64,000 nucleotides of DNA from JBIKVP01 sp044356745 (GCA_044356745.1 JBIKVP010000002.1:1-64000), one strand, 5' to 3'; positions 48,503 to 57,053 are shown, counted from the stretch's first letter. Numbers and translations are program-made. Notes: generated by a model not told the origin, from the sequence alone.

Positions 48503-49405
48503 CTAAAAATACCCTTCCTGTTTTTTTTGTTCCATGGAAGCGCTGCCATCGTGGTCAATGACACGACCTTGACGCTCAGAGGTGCGTGAGGTGCGCATCT
48601 CGGTGATGATCTCCTCGAGTGTCGTCGCTTCACTTTCAACTGCACCTGTAAGCGGATAACAACCCAATGTGCGAAAACGCACCATTTTGGTTTCGACCAC
48701 TTCACCTTTTTCAAGTGTCATGCGTTCATCATCGCGCATGATCAGCGTGCCGTTACGTTGCACAACAGGACGGGGGGCGGCCAGATAAAGTGGCACAATC
48801 GGGATATTTTCACGCAAGGTGTAGTCCCAGATGTCGGCTTCCGTCCAGTTCGAGAGCGGAAATATACGCAAGGTTTCGCCAAGACGTTTTCGGGTGTTAT
48901 AAAGTCGCCACGGCTCGGGACGTTGGCTTTTGGGATCCCACCGATGACCCAGAGCGCGAAGCGAAAAGACGCGCTCTTTCGCACGCGATTTTTCTTCATC
49001 GCGCCGCGCACCGCCAAAGGCCGCATCAAAGCCGAATTTATCAAGGGCTTGTTTGAGCGCCTGTGTTTTCATCACATCGGTATGCAGGCGCGAGCCGCTA
49101 TCGAAGGGATTAATCCCTGCTTTCACGCCCTCTTCATTGGTGTGAACATGGAGTGTTAATCCGAGTGTTTTGGCGAGATTATCTCGAAATGCGATCATCT
49201 CGCGGAATTTCCATGTGGTATCCACATGAAGCAAGGGGAAGGGCGGTTTTCCTGGGTAAAACGCCTTCATCGCCAGATGCAGCATCACGCCTGAATCTTT
49301 GCCGATGGAATAAAGCATCACAGGGTTTTCGCACTCGGCGGCCACTTCACGGATGATGTGAATGCTCTCCGCTTCAAGTTTTTGCAGGTGTGTGAGCTGG
49401 ATCAT
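48503..49405 (-). CDS. cysD: sulfate adenylyltransferase small subunit CysD
   Basis: CysD is the adenylating subunit of ATP sulfurylase. The 300-residue product carries the PP-loop-like motif [22 protein letters not shown], the [19 protein letters not shown] segment and [21 protein letters not shown]. The ATG at 49405 is used because it matches the family start and overlaps the cysH stop (ATGA). The frame is open 18 codons further upstream. It is coupled to cysH and, across the AT-rich cassette, is followed by cysN. Confidence 0.95.
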   Translation of the reverse strand: MIQLTHLQKLEAESIHIIREVAAECENPVMLYSIGKDSGVMLHLAMKAFYPGKPPFPLLHVDTTWKFREMIAFRDNLAKTLGLTLHVHTNEEGVKAGINPFDSGSRLHTDVMKTQALKQALDKFGFDAAFGGARRDEEKSRAKERVFSLRALGHRWDPKSQRPEPWRLYNTRKRLGETLRIFPLSNWTEADIWDYTLRENIPIVPLYLAAPRPVVQRNGTLIMRDDERMTLEKGEVVETKMVRFRTLGCYPLTGAVESEATTLEEIITEMRTSRTSERQGRVIDHDGSASMEQKKQEGYF

Positions 49406-50163
49406 AAGGTTGCCCCCGTTCGCACAAGTCGCCCATCCGCGCCCACATGAAGGCCGCATTCTTTTTTATTGTCGTTTTCCCACCACCAGCGACCAGCGCG
49501 CTCATCCTCCCATGATTCAATCGCACGGGTGCAAGGTGCGCAACCAATAGACGGATAGCCCTTTTCGTGGAGCGGGTTAATGGGTATGTGATGCTCTTTC
49601 GCCAATGCCACAAGTTGCTCACGGGTATGATCAATGAGTGGATTGACCTTAATCAAGCCACGCGCTACGTTTACTTCAGCGAGATGAAAATGTGAGCGGT
49701 TGGCCGATTGATCGCCTCGTAAACCTGTCATCCAGAGATGAGCACCCTCTAAGGCACGTGCGAGTGGGTGTGTTTTACGCACATCGCAACACGCTTTGCG
49801 CTTCTCCACTGCTTCATAAAACCCGTTAATGCCTTGTGTTTTGATGAGGGTTTCAAGCTGGTTTTGATCAGGATAAACCGCTTTAATGCGCACGCCATAA
49901 TGCGTTTCTGTTTTCGCCCACAGTTCATAGGTTTCTGGAAACAAACGCCCTGTATCGAGCGTGATCACGTCTATCTGGAGTTTGGCTGCAAAAATAAAGT
50001 GTGAGAGCACCTGATCTTCCAGCCCAAAGCTTGTGGTGAACACACGCTTTCCTGCCAGTTCCCCTTTGGCTTCGTGGGCAATCACAGCAAGGCGTTCACG
50101 CAAGGGCAGCGCGCTCAAGGTGGCGTTGAGGGCGGTAGCGATTTCGGGTAGGGAGGGGCTCAT
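49402..50163 (-). CDS. cysH: adenylyl-sulfate (APS/PAPS) reductase CysH, Fe-S type
   Basis: Reduces activated sulfate to sulfite. The 253-residue product has the PP-loop region ([17 protein letters not shown]), [10 protein letters not shown] and [14 protein letters not shown]. The two Cys pairs indicate the [4Fe-4S] APS reductase type common in plants and rhizobia, which explains why no CysC kinase is fused to CysN. It overlaps cysD by 4 bases (ATGA). Upstream lies a 27-bp palindromic repeat and then a foreign-looking gene. Confidence 0.94.
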   Translation of the reverse strand: MSPSLPEIATALNATLSALPLRERLAVIAHEAKGELAGKRVFTTSFGLEDQVLSHFIFAAKLQIDVITLDTGRLFPETYELWAKTETHYGVRIKAVYPDQNQLETLIKTQGINGFYEAVEKRKACCDVRKTHPLARALEGAHLWMTGLRGDQSANRSHFHLAEVNVARGLIKVNPLIDHTREQLVALAKEHHIPINPLHEKGYPSIGCAPCTRAIESWEDERAGRWWWENDNKKECGLHVGADGRLVRTGATL

Positions 50164-50196
50164 TGCAGCCTTCTTGTTTTGCCATGACAGTTGAGT

Positions 50197-50223
50197 GTTA
50201 TCCTGAACGAAGTGAAGGATCTC
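50197..50223 (+). repeat. family-2 palindromic unit, left boundary of cassette c
   Basis: 27 bp with arms ATCCT / AGGAT around a GAACGAAGTGA-like core. The inverted counterpart is at 50949-50975. Just before it (about 50181-50195) is CCATGACAGTTGAG, resembling the outer end of a family-1 unit. Confidence 0.75.
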
Positions 50224-50323
50224 CTAAATGCAAGTCCCATGAGTGGCAAACCTTCAATGTGAGGTAGTCGCTTAATGTTGAGCGTATGTGTCATCTCTCT
50301 TCTCTACAACTAAATTTTATCCA

Positions 50324-50902
50324 CTACGCTTTTGATTGAAGAAATAGAAAATTTCTTAATTTTGTTGACTCCCCTTTTGTAACAACCCACATCGTCAACT
50401 GACAAAGTCTATAAACATTTTTATATATAAAAATATCGAATTTAGACATTTTTTGAGTTCCAATTTCTTTATCGGCAATTGAAACGTGTTTTATTTCTTC
50501 TATTTGAATTTCTTCTATAATCTTATAAATTTCATATTTTTTATATTTTAAATATGAAACTTGAATTCCCAAATGCTCATGCGCTGTTGTTTCCATCGCT
50601 TTCATACTAATCAACATACCTCTTTTTCCCAATAAAGCAGTCACTATTCCTAGAAAAAATCCAGAAAAAACCCAAATCCACGTTAATCTGCACGGACGCG
50701 TTCCATAATCTAACATCATTTTTCGGAATATATCGCGATGACGTCGCTCATCCTCGCGCACTTCATTAATAACTAGCTTCATATGTGGACACGTAAAGTT
50801 TACAACCAGCATCTGAGCTTTATACAACCATACTGCACCAAATTCTGCAGCATGATTAACGTTAAGTATATTATGAATGACTTTAACGGCATCTTGTTTC
50901 AT
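50324..50902 (-). CDS. COQ7-like (demethoxyubiquinone hydroxylase family) diiron protein, inserted between DUF934 and cysH
   Basis: A 192-residue ferritin-like protein. The complete diiron ligand set is visible: Glu20 (NHAAEFGAVWLYKAQM), Glu52-x2-His55 (EDERRH), Glu104 (AMETTAHEHLG) and Glu136-x2-His139 (EEIKH). The hydrophobic FSGFFLGIVTALLG hairpin (about 79-92) matches the membrane-association segment of COQ7, which hydroxylates demethoxyubiquinone. The C-terminal 40 residues are an extension. It is markedly AT-rich compared with cysH and DUF934 and bounded by inverted family-2 palindromes. Oxidation of a quinone or another lipid is inferred. Confidence 0.75.
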   Translation of the reverse strand: MKQDAVKVIHNILNVNHAAEFGAVWLYKAQMLVVNFTCPHMKLVINEVREDERRHRDIFRKMMLDYGTRPCRLTWIWVFSGFFLGIVTALLGKRGMLISMKAMETTAHEHLGIQVSYLKYKKYEIYKIIEEIQIEEIKHVSIADKEIGTQKMSKFDIFIYKNVYRLCQLTMWVVTKGESTKLRNFLFLQSKA

Positions 50903-50948
50903 AACTTCAATCTCATTCTTTCCTCATAAATCGCGCAATCTCATCAAA

Positions 50949-50975
50949 GAGATTCTTCGCTATGCTCAGAATAAC
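50949..50975 (-). repeat. family-2 palindromic unit, right boundary of cassette c
   Basis: 27 bp with arms ATTCT / AGAAT, inverted relative to 50197-50223. Both arm positions differ from the other copy in a compensating way (C:G versus T:A). Confidence 0.75.
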
Positions 50976-51007
50976 AAAAATAGGGCAGAGAGAGCAAACT
51001 CATCACC

Positions 51008-51523
51008 TCACACCCCCTTCAAGCGTGCAGCGCGGCGCTGTTCAAGAATATTTCCCGACGCTACGTAACCGCGTTGATAGGTGCATGAGACGCTTTTATA
51101 TGCCTCAAGCCACTGTTCAACAGGTTGACGCTCGAATACGGTTTCGGGGATGTCCACCTCATCAAAGCCACAGGCGATGGCATAGGCGAACTGATCTGTA
51201 ATCAAAGGACCGCCGGCGCGTAAGGTGTTTACAAATCCTGTGCGGCGCAGGCGTTTGGCAATCGAAAACCCGCGTCCATCGGAAAATGACGGAAAATTGA
51301 TCGCAATCAGAGATAAACGGGGAAGCCACGCCTCTATTTCGCTGATGTTGAGCGTATTTGGAACGAAGATTCCAAGCTTGATACCTTGAGCGAGCGTATT
51401 GTCGCCTTCCTGCGCAAGACGGGCAAGCGGTAGTAAAACAGCCTGTGCTTGCGGTAATGCATCCTCGCCTTCAAGGCGGATAAAGATGTCTTCTTTTACC
51501 CCGTTAGGATTAAGCAGCGTCAT
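51008..51523 (-). CDS. DUF934 protein of the sulfite reductase cluster
   Basis: A 171-residue DUF934 protein, a family almost always encoded next to cysI in proteobacteria and assumed to support sulfite reduction; the biochemical function is unknown. Typical segments are INFPSFSDGRGFSIAKRLRRTGF and GPLITDQFAYAIACGFDEVDIPE. The ATG at 51523 gives the family length and overlaps the cysI 3' end by 14 bases. The longer open frame (to 51739) runs inside cysI and is not used. Confidence 0.9.
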   Translation of the reverse strand: MTLLNPNGVKEDIFIRLEGEDALPQAQAVLLPLARLAQEGDNTLAQGIKLGIFVPNTLNISEIEAWLPRLSLIAINFPSFSDGRGFSIAKRLRRTGFVNTLRAGGPLITDQFAYAIACGFDEVDIPETVFERQPVEQWLEAYKSVSCTYQRGYVASGNILEQRRAARLKGV

Positions 51524-53180
51524 CGACTGTCTCCTGAAAAGCCTCTTTAAATGGGGCAATGCCAACACGCCGATAAGTGTCGATAAACGGCTCATCATTC
51601 TGGCGCTGATTGAGATAAACGGTGACGATTTTTTCAATCGCGTCGGGAACATCTTCAGCGCCCACACCGGGACCCAAGCGCTCGCCAATGGCAGCGTTTT
51701 GTGTGGCATCGCCGCCAAGGGTGATCTGATAGGATTCAATGCCGCTTTTCTCTAGCCCCAAAATCCCAATATGCCCCACGTGATGGTGTCCACAAGCGTT
51801 GATACAGCCTGAGATTTTGATATTGAGAAGGCCAATCATTTTTTGCCGCGCTTCATCTGAAAAGCGCTTCGCAATCGCCTGAGCAATCGGAATGGAACGG
51901 GCAGTCGCCAAAGCACAATAATCAAGCCCAGGGCATGAAATAATATCGGTGATCAACCCTGCATTCGCGGTTGCCAGCTCGACGCGCCCCAGCTCTTGCC
52001 ACACCTCAAACAGATCATTGAGGCGCACATGACACAGCACCAGATTTTGCAGATGCGTGACGCGCAATTCGTCAAAACTGTATTTTTCAGCCAGATCAGC
52101 AATGACGCGCATTTGTTCACCCGTTGCATCTCCCGGCGCGCCGCCAATGGGTTTAAGCGAGATGGTGATCGCTGCGTATCCTGCAACCTTATGCGGATGC
52201 ACATTCGTATCTACCCATGACGCAAACGCAGGATTAGCCGCTTTATAAGCCTCAAGTTTAGCCGATTTCTCAGATAAAACCGTGTAATCTGGCGCTTTGA
52301 AATAGGCGCTAATGCGCTCTAATTCTTCAGGATCAGCATTAATTGAGGGGCCATCGAGCTGTGCAAATTCGGCTTCAACCCGTTTTGTAAACTCTTCAGC
52401 GCCAATTTCATGCACGAGAATTTTCACCCGCGCCTTATATTTGTTATCACGTCGCCCCTCTAAATTATAAACGCGCATAATCGCTTCTAAATAGGCGAGC
52501 AGATCTTTTTTAGGCAAAAATTCACGCACCACTTTACCGATCATTGGCGTGCGCCCGAGGCCACCCCCGACAAGCACCTCATACCCAACCTCATGGGTAT
52601 CAGGATGACGCACGATGCGAATGCCGATGTCATGGGCTTTGACCGCTGCGCGATCATGGGTAGCACCCGTCACGGCGATTTTAAATTTACGCGGCAGATA
52701 ATCAAATTCAGGATGAAGCGAGGACCACTGGCGGATCAGCTCACACACGGGACGCGGGTCTTCGATCTCGTCGGTGGCGACCCCTGCAAAATGATCCGCC
52801 GTGACATTGCGAATGCAGTTGCCCGAGGTTTGAATGGCGTGCATCTCTACATCGGCCAAAAGATCAAGAATAGTGGGCACATCTTTGAGTTTAGGCCAAT
52901 TGTATTGAATGTTTTGGCGTGTGGTGAAGTGGCCATAACCTTTATCAAAGGTATCGGCAATATAAGCGAGTTGTCTCAGTTGTTTTGATGAAAGCGTGCC
53001 ATAAGGAATAGCCACGCGCAACATATAAGCATGAAGCTGAAGATAAAGACCGTTTTTCAAACGCAAAGGTTTAAACTCGTCTTCTGTTAAAGAGCCATCC
53101 AGACGACGCGCCACTTGTGCGCGAAACTGGTTGACCCGTTCGCGCACAAACGCTGCATCAAATTCATCGTAGCGATACAT
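51510..53180 (-). CDS. cysI: sulfite reductase hemoprotein CysI (ferredoxin/NADPH type)
   Basis: Six-electron reduction of sulfite to sulfide using siroheme and a coupled [4Fe-4S] cluster. The 556-residue product has both ferredoxin-like half domains (GYGHFTTRQNIQYNWPKL, TSGNCIRNVTADHFAG). The cluster/siroheme Cys motifs are ISCPGLDYCALA and SGCINACGHHHVGHIG. No CysJ flavoprotein is present; the ferredoxin-NADP reductase-like gene at 53.9-54.9 kb may provide electrons through ferredoxin. It follows DUF2849 after 164 bp. Confidence 0.94.
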   Translation of the reverse strand: MYRYDEFDAAFVRERVNQFRAQVARRLDGSLTEDEFKPLRLKNGLYLQLHAYMLRVAIPYGTLSSKQLRQLAYIADTFDKGYGHFTTRQNIQYNWPKLKDVPTILDLLADVEMHAIQTSGNCIRNVTADHFAGVATDEIEDPRPVCELIRQWSSLHPEFDYLPRKFKIAVTGATHDRAAVKAHDIGIRIVRHPDTHEVGYEVLVGGGLGRTPMIGKVVREFLPKKDLLAYLEAIMRVYNLEGRRDNKYKARVKILVHEIGAEEFTKRVEAEFAQLDGPSINADPEELERISAYFKAPDYTVLSEKSAKLEAYKAANPAFASWVDTNVHPHKVAGYAAITISLKPIGGAPGDATGEQMRVIADLAEKYSFDELRVTHLQNLVLCHVRLNDLFEVWQELGRVELATANAGLITDIISCPGLDYCALATARSIPIAQAIAKRFSDEARQKMIGLLNIKISGCINACGHHHVGHIGILGLEKSGIESYQITLGGDATQNAAIGERLGPGVGAEDVPDAIEKIVTVYLNQRQNDEPFIDTYRRVGIAPFKEAFQETVDDAA

Positions 53181-53285
53181 TTGTATCTCCTTATTTCAGA
53201 CCCGTGCCATAAGGCGCGATAGCTGTTTGTGAAACAGACAGCGCAGACTTGTCTGTTATGCCCCTTTGGGCTTTGGAAGAAAAGA

Positions 53286-53317
53286 CATGGATGGCAAGGA
53301 CAACCCTTGCCATGACG
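53286..53317 (+). repeat. family-1 palindromic unit (single) upstream of cysI
   Basis: 32-bp unit with a perfect 7-bp stem GGCAAGG / CCTTGCC around loop ACAAC. Ends CATGGAT (one change from CGTGGAT) and CATGACG. It sits in the gap between DUF2849 and cysI. The arm sequence differs from other copies but stays fully paired. Confidence 0.85.
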
Positions 53318-53344
53318 GTTGGGTTTCGAGCACAATACTCATCA

Positions 53345-53713
53345 TCATTTTAACCTCGTACTCGCAGCCCGATAAGGCGCAAAGCCGTAATCGGCTTGCT
53401 TGCCCCAATGGGGATGAATGCTTGGCCCTAATGTTTTAATGCGCTCACGATAGTGTTTAGGTTGCGGGATGCCCTCTTCATTGAGCGTTATATCCACCAA
53501 ATAAACATCGACAACCTTATTGGCTTTGAATTGTGCTTGGCCAATGGCTTCGAGCCGATCTGCTTCCTCATCGGTGTGCGCAATCATAGCAAGACGTGGA
53601 TCACGTACCCATCCTTCAGTAGCGTTTTCATGTCCCCAGAACACCACATCCCCTTCCAATAAATCGTTGGCATTCAGGATTACAGGAAGGGGTGGGCGTT
53701 TGGCGGTTGTCAT
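53345..53713 (-). CDS. DUF2849 protein
   Basis: A 122-residue DUF2849 protein of unknown function that in alphaproteobacteria is found between cysG and cysI. Visible conserved features are PVILNANDLLEGDVVFW and, near the C-terminus, KHYRERIKTLGPSIHPHWGKQADYGF. The ATG at 53713 is chosen for family agreement; six extra codons are open upstream. It is probably co-transcribed with the cys genes, though repeats intervene on both sides. Confidence 0.88.
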   Translation of the reverse strand: MTTAKRPPLPVILNANDLLEGDVVFWGHENATEGWVRDPRLAMIAHTDEEADRLEAIGQAQFKANKVVDVYLVDITLNEEGIPQPKHYRERIKTLGPSIHPHWGKQADYGFAPYRAASTRLK

Positions 53714-53761
53714 TGTTTTTAAAGACCTCATTTTTCAAGAGTAACACAACTGAATCTCAAC

Positions 53762-53843
53762 CGTCATGGCCGTGCTTGACACGGCCATCCACGTCTTCAA
53801 CACGTTTAATCCGTGGATACGCGGGTCAAGCCCGCGCATGACG
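53762..53843. repeat. composite palindromic element between the FNR-like gene and DUF2849 (family 1 pair)
   Basis: Two inverted 32-bp units, 53762-53793 and 53812-53843, around an 18-bp spacer, the same layout as the element inside cysG. The first has a perfect 7-bp stem GGCCGTG / CACGGCC; the second carries the common CGCGGG / CCCGCG stem. It ends 12 bp before the stop codon of the reductase gene. Confidence 0.9.
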
Positions 53844-53854
53844 GTAGGATTTTA

Positions 53855-54907
53855 TTAAGCCACCTTGAGTCGTTTTTGTAGTTCGGTCGATGATGTCGTA
53901 TATTGAAAACGCAGCTTTTCATCAGGACGCGCGACTTTAAATGCCGCATGACTTGCAAGAGCCGCTTCGTGAAAGCCCGATAAAATCAGTTTGAGTTTTC
54001 CAGGATACCAGTTGATGTCACCGATGGCAAAAATACCGGGTGTTGAGGTTTGAAACTTTTCTGTATCAACATGAATTTGCTTGCCGTCCGCGAGATCAAG
54101 ACCCCATTCGGCGATGGGTCCTAGCTCGATGTTGAGGCCATAAAAAGTAAGCAATCGATCCGCGTCAAGAACCTGTGCGCCTTCTTTCCCTGTGATGGTG
54201 ATCTGAGAAAGCTGACCATTATCGCCTGATAACGCGCTAATATCGCCCTCAATAAAACGCATCTTTCCTTGCGCAACCAGCTCCTGCATTGCTGCAACCG
54301 AAGCAGGCGCGGCGCGAAAACGCGCACTGCGATGCACCAAAGTGATGGATTTTGCGTCTTTTAAAAGATCAAGCGTCCAGTCAAGCGCACTATCACCGCC
54401 TCCCGCAATAACTAGATCCTTATTCGCAAAAGAAGCGCGATTACGCACCGCGTAAAACAATGATGCGCCTTCAAACTCCTCTGCACCATCCACCTTGACA
54501 CGGCGCGGCGCAAAGCTTCCTGCACCAGCAGCAATGAAGACAACGCTTGCATCAATCTCATCACCTTCACTGGTGCGCACATGATAGCGACCATTCTCAT
54601 TTTTTTGAAGTGACGTGACCAGACGCCCTAATCTGAATGTCGGATCAAAAGGTGCGATCTGCTCAATCAATTTATCGGTTAACTCTTGTCCTGAAATGAT
54701 CGGATAAGCGGGTATATCGTAGATCGGCTTTTCAGGATAAAGTTCAGAGCATTGACCGCCCACTTTATCAAGCGTATCAATCACCACAGCTTTTAAGCCC
54801 AGCAAGCCTAGCTCAAACACCGCAAAAAGCCCCACAGGGCCTGCCCCAATGATTGCAACATCATATGATTCTGAAGACGTTGGCTCTTGCCCTGTCATTA
54901 TGCTCAT
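53855..54907 (-). CDS. ferredoxin-NADP reductase, thioredoxin reductase-like type
   Basis: A 350-residue FAD/NAD(P)-dependent oxidoreductase. It has an N-terminal FAD motif (VAIIGAGPVGLFAVFELGLLG), VGGQCSELYPEKPIYDIPAYP, an NADPH motif (DLVIAGGGDSALDWTLDL) and the C-terminal FAIGDINWYPGKLKLILSGFHEAALA. The redox CxxC of thioredoxin reductase is absent, which defines the TrxR-like ferredoxin reductase family. As first gene of the cys cluster it probably supplies electrons for CysI via ferredoxin (inferred). Confidence 0.9.
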   Translation of the reverse strand: MSIMTGQEPTSSESYDVAIIGAGPVGLFAVFELGLLGLKAVVIDTLDKVGGQCSELYPEKPIYDIPAYPIISGQELTDKLIEQIAPFDPTFRLGRLVTSLQKNENGRYHVRTSEGDEIDASVVFIAAGAGSFAPRRVKVDGAEEFEGASLFYAVRNRASFANKDLVIAGGGDSALDWTLDLLKDAKSITLVHRSARFRAAPASVAAMQELVAQGKMRFIEGDISALSGDNGQLSQITITGKEGAQVLDADRLLTFYGLNIELGPIAEWGLDLADGKQIHVDTEKFQTSTPGIFAIGDINWYPGKLKLILSGFHEAALASHAAFKVARPDEKLRFQYTTSSTELQKRLKVA

Positions 54908-55113
54908 GTCGTTTACTCACTCATGTCCTTAAAAACTTAAGCGTGTTTGAAGCGCATTAAAATTGTGATTGCAAGAGCGTTTTATTTGCGTAATAACGTT
55001 CGATATATAGAACGATTTGTTTATCATACACAATTTCTAATTTACAATCAATCACGAGTTTTTGTTTTAAATTACAAAATTAAACGTAATTAATGGATCA
55101 AGAGGGGATCGTC
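54908..55113. promoter_or_regulatory. divergent promoter region, FNR/cys cluster versus metY, with operator-like palindrome
   Basis: This AT-rich 206-bp gap drives the cys cluster leftward and metY rightward. An inverted repeat CGTTC-N8-GAACG lies at 54997-55014, near the middle, a reasonable place for a shared regulator. The regulator is unknown. No SAM-II riboswitch consensus is apparent. Confidence 0.45.
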
Positions 55114-56418
55114 ATGCCGGCGACGCTCAGTCAGACACATCCTGCGTTGGATACAACGCTTCAATTGAATACGCGATGTATTCATGCGGGTACGGCGCCT
55201 CATGTAGGCACGGGTGCTCGGGCTGTACCCATTTTTCAAACCAATGGTTTTGTCTTTGATGATCAAGCGCACGGTGCGGCCATTTTTGCCCTTAAACAGC
55301 AAGGATTTTCCTATTCACGTGGTTCTAATCCCACCGTGTCTGCGCTTGAGCGCCGCATTGCTTCACTCGAAGGCGGTAAGGCTGCGGTCGCTTTTTCATC
55401 AGGGCAGGGCGCGTGGCTCGTTGCCTTACTAGCACTTTGTGAAGCGGGCGATGAATACGTTGGTTCACGCCATGTTTTTGGTGGTTCGCTCGCTCTCATG
55501 AACCGGCTTCACCAGCGCCTTAATATCAAGGTCAATTGGGCTGATCCGACTGCTGAAGGGATCGCAGCTGCTATTACCCCTCAATGTAAAGCAATTATTA
55601 TCGAATCCATTGTGAATCCCACAGGCGAAGTCGTGGATATTGGTGCGATAGCAAAAGTTGCCAAAGCGCATCACCTGCCTCTTTTGGTTGATTCAACGCT
55701 GGCAACTCCTGCTTTGCTGCGCCCGATTGAACATGGCGCGGATATTGTGATTCACTCAGCGTCTAAATTCCTTGTCGGTAATGGCACGGCTATTGGGGGA
55801 CTGGTGGTGGATGCGGGCACATTTGCATTTCACAACGATCCCCGTTTTCCTCTGGTGAGTGCCCCTTGGGAGGATTATGAAGACATTAATCTGAGCGAAC
55901 AATTCCCCGCGCATCCTTATGCAGCGGCGTGCCGTGTGCTGGGATTGCGCGAATTGGGGCCTTGCCTGTCTCCCATGACGGCGTTTTTTATTCTCACAGG
56001 CATTGAAACCTTGCCGCTTCGCATGAGCCGCCATTCTGACAATGCCTTAATGGTGGCGCAATTTCTGCACGCACATCCAGCGGTTCAACACGTGAGTTAT
56101 CCAGGCCTTGCCACGCATTCCAATCACGCCCTCGCAACGCGGTTGTGCCCTAAAGGTTTAGGCTCGATTTTTATGATCACGCTACACTCAGCGGATCACG
56201 CCCGTTATGTGCTTGAGCGCGTTACTTTGTTCTCGCATCTGGTCAATATTGGTGAAACTCGCTCGCTGATTGCACATCCTGCCTCAACAACGCATCGCTC
56301 ACTCACTGTTGAACAGCGTGCGGAATTTGGTATCACGGACGCGACCTTGCGCCTCTCGATTGGTTTAGAAAATGTTGAAGATCTGATTGCTGATTTGAAT
56401 AACGCGTTAAGTCTATAG
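55114..56418 (+). CDS. metY: O-acetylhomoserine (or O-succinylhomoserine) sulfhydrylase
   Basis: PLP enzyme that joins sulfide to an activated homoserine to give homocysteine. The 434-residue product has the family start NTRCIHAGTAPHVGTGARAVPIFQTNGFVFDD, the SRGSNPTVSALERRIASLEGG region, PLP-lysine motif HSASKFLVG and the C-terminal IGETRSLIAHPASTTHRSL. The ATG at 55114 is preferred over 55093 because AGAGGGGA lies 6 bases before it. Divergent from the cys cluster, it uses the sulfide that cluster makes. Acetyl versus succinyl preference is not decided here. Confidence 0.9.
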   Translation: MPATLSQTHPALDTTLQLNTRCIHAGTAPHVGTGARAVPIFQTNGFVFDDQAHGAAIFALKQQGFSYSRGSNPTVSALERRIASLEGGKAAVAFSSGQGAWLVALLALCEAGDEYVGSRHVFGGSLALMNRLHQRLNIKVNWADPTAEGIAAAITPQCKAIIIESIVNPTGEVVDIGAIAKVAKAHHLPLLVDSTLATPALLRPIEHGADIVIHSASKFLVGNGTAIGGLVVDAGTFAFHNDPRFPLVSAPWEDYEDINLSEQFPAHPYAAACRVLGLRELGPCLSPMTAFFILTGIETLPLRMSRHSDNALMVAQFLHAHPAVQHVSYPGLATHSNHALATRLCPKGLGSIFMITLHSADHARYVLERVTLFSHLVNIGETRSLIAHPASTTHRSLTVEQRAEFGITDATLRLSIGLENVEDLIADLNNALSL

Positions 56419-56444
56419 CTATTTCAAGCGCACTGATTTATATT

Positions 56445-56610
56445 GCTTACGCGAGGCTATGACGTTCGTGAGGCGATGCATTCTCCGGTCCCATACCGAT
56501 CCTTAGGGAGCTGTCCCTGATGGAGTCCGTGGACTCCGACACACGGTGCCCACCTTACTTATGTAGGGTTCCGGGATCAACTGTCCACGGCGTTCGTGGC
56601 TTCGCAACTC
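56445..56610 (+). ncRNA. ssrS: probable 6S RNA
   Basis: This ~165-base structured region follows metY. The ends close in a 12-bp stem including G:U pairs (56451-56462 with 56594-56605). Inner hairpins are AGGGA-GCTG-TCCCT, GGAGT/ACTCC and CCTTAC-TTAT-GTAGGG. Several blocks resemble E. coli 6S RNA: GTTCG near the 5' end, CCGGTCCC and CCGAT, then CACCTT and GTAGGGTTC in the 3' half. 6S RNA mimics an open promoter and binds RNA polymerase sigma70 holoenzyme. Size fits alphaproteobacterial 6S. It is not beside ygfA or zapA, so a covariance-model search is needed. Confidence 0.65.
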
Positions 56611-56612
56611 AT

Positions 56613-57053
56613 TTAAGATGGTATATTGTCAGGTATTTTTCCAGACGTGTCGATATCCCCAATTGCATTCACCATATCGATGATTTTACGTCTCACTTTT
56701 TCATCTCGAATGCGCATGAATGCTTTTGTGAGTTGAACACCTTCTGAGCTTGATAAAAAATTTGCGATATAGCTGCCACTCGGTGCTTCCTGTAAGCCAC
56801 CAACACCTACGGTTTGTGAGCCAGATAAGCCCTCAAAAAAGAATTCAACTGGAACTTCAAGAATATTGGAGATTTGTTGTAAACGACTCGCACCGATGCG
56901 GTTTGTGCCCTTCTCGTATTTTTGAACTTGTTGAAACGTTAAACCCAGCGCCTCACCCAAACGTTCCTGACTCATTCCGACCATCATGCGGCGCATACGT
57001 ACACGTCCACCGACGTGGAGGTCTACGGGGTTCGGATTCTTCTTCGTTATCAT
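56613..57053 (-). CDS. XRE-family transcriptional regulator (rhizobial SinR-like)
   Basis: A 146-residue DNA-binding protein with a helix-turn-helix (RMRRMMVGMSQERLGEALGLTFQQVQKYEKGTNRIGASRLQQIS, residues ~17-59). The C-terminal region is helical and ends in a segment typical of the regulator found near lnt and metK in rhizobia. The ATG at 57053 matches the usual start (KKNPNPVDLHVGGR). The frame is open another 22 codons and that longer start cannot be excluded. Target genes are unknown. It lies convergent with the 6S-like RNA. Confidence 0.87.
   Translation of the reverse strand: MITKKNPNPVDLHVGGRVRMRRMMVGMSQERLGEALGLTFQQVQKYEKGTNRIGASRLQQISNILEVPVEFFFEGLSGSQTVGVGGLQEAPSGSYIANFLSSSEGVQLTKAFMRIRDEKVRRKIIDMVNAIGDIDTSGKIPDNIPS

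Noticed and set aside
54908..55113. SAM-II riboswitch upstream of metY
   Set aside because: The conserved SAM-II pseudoknot sequence blocks could not be found in the gap.
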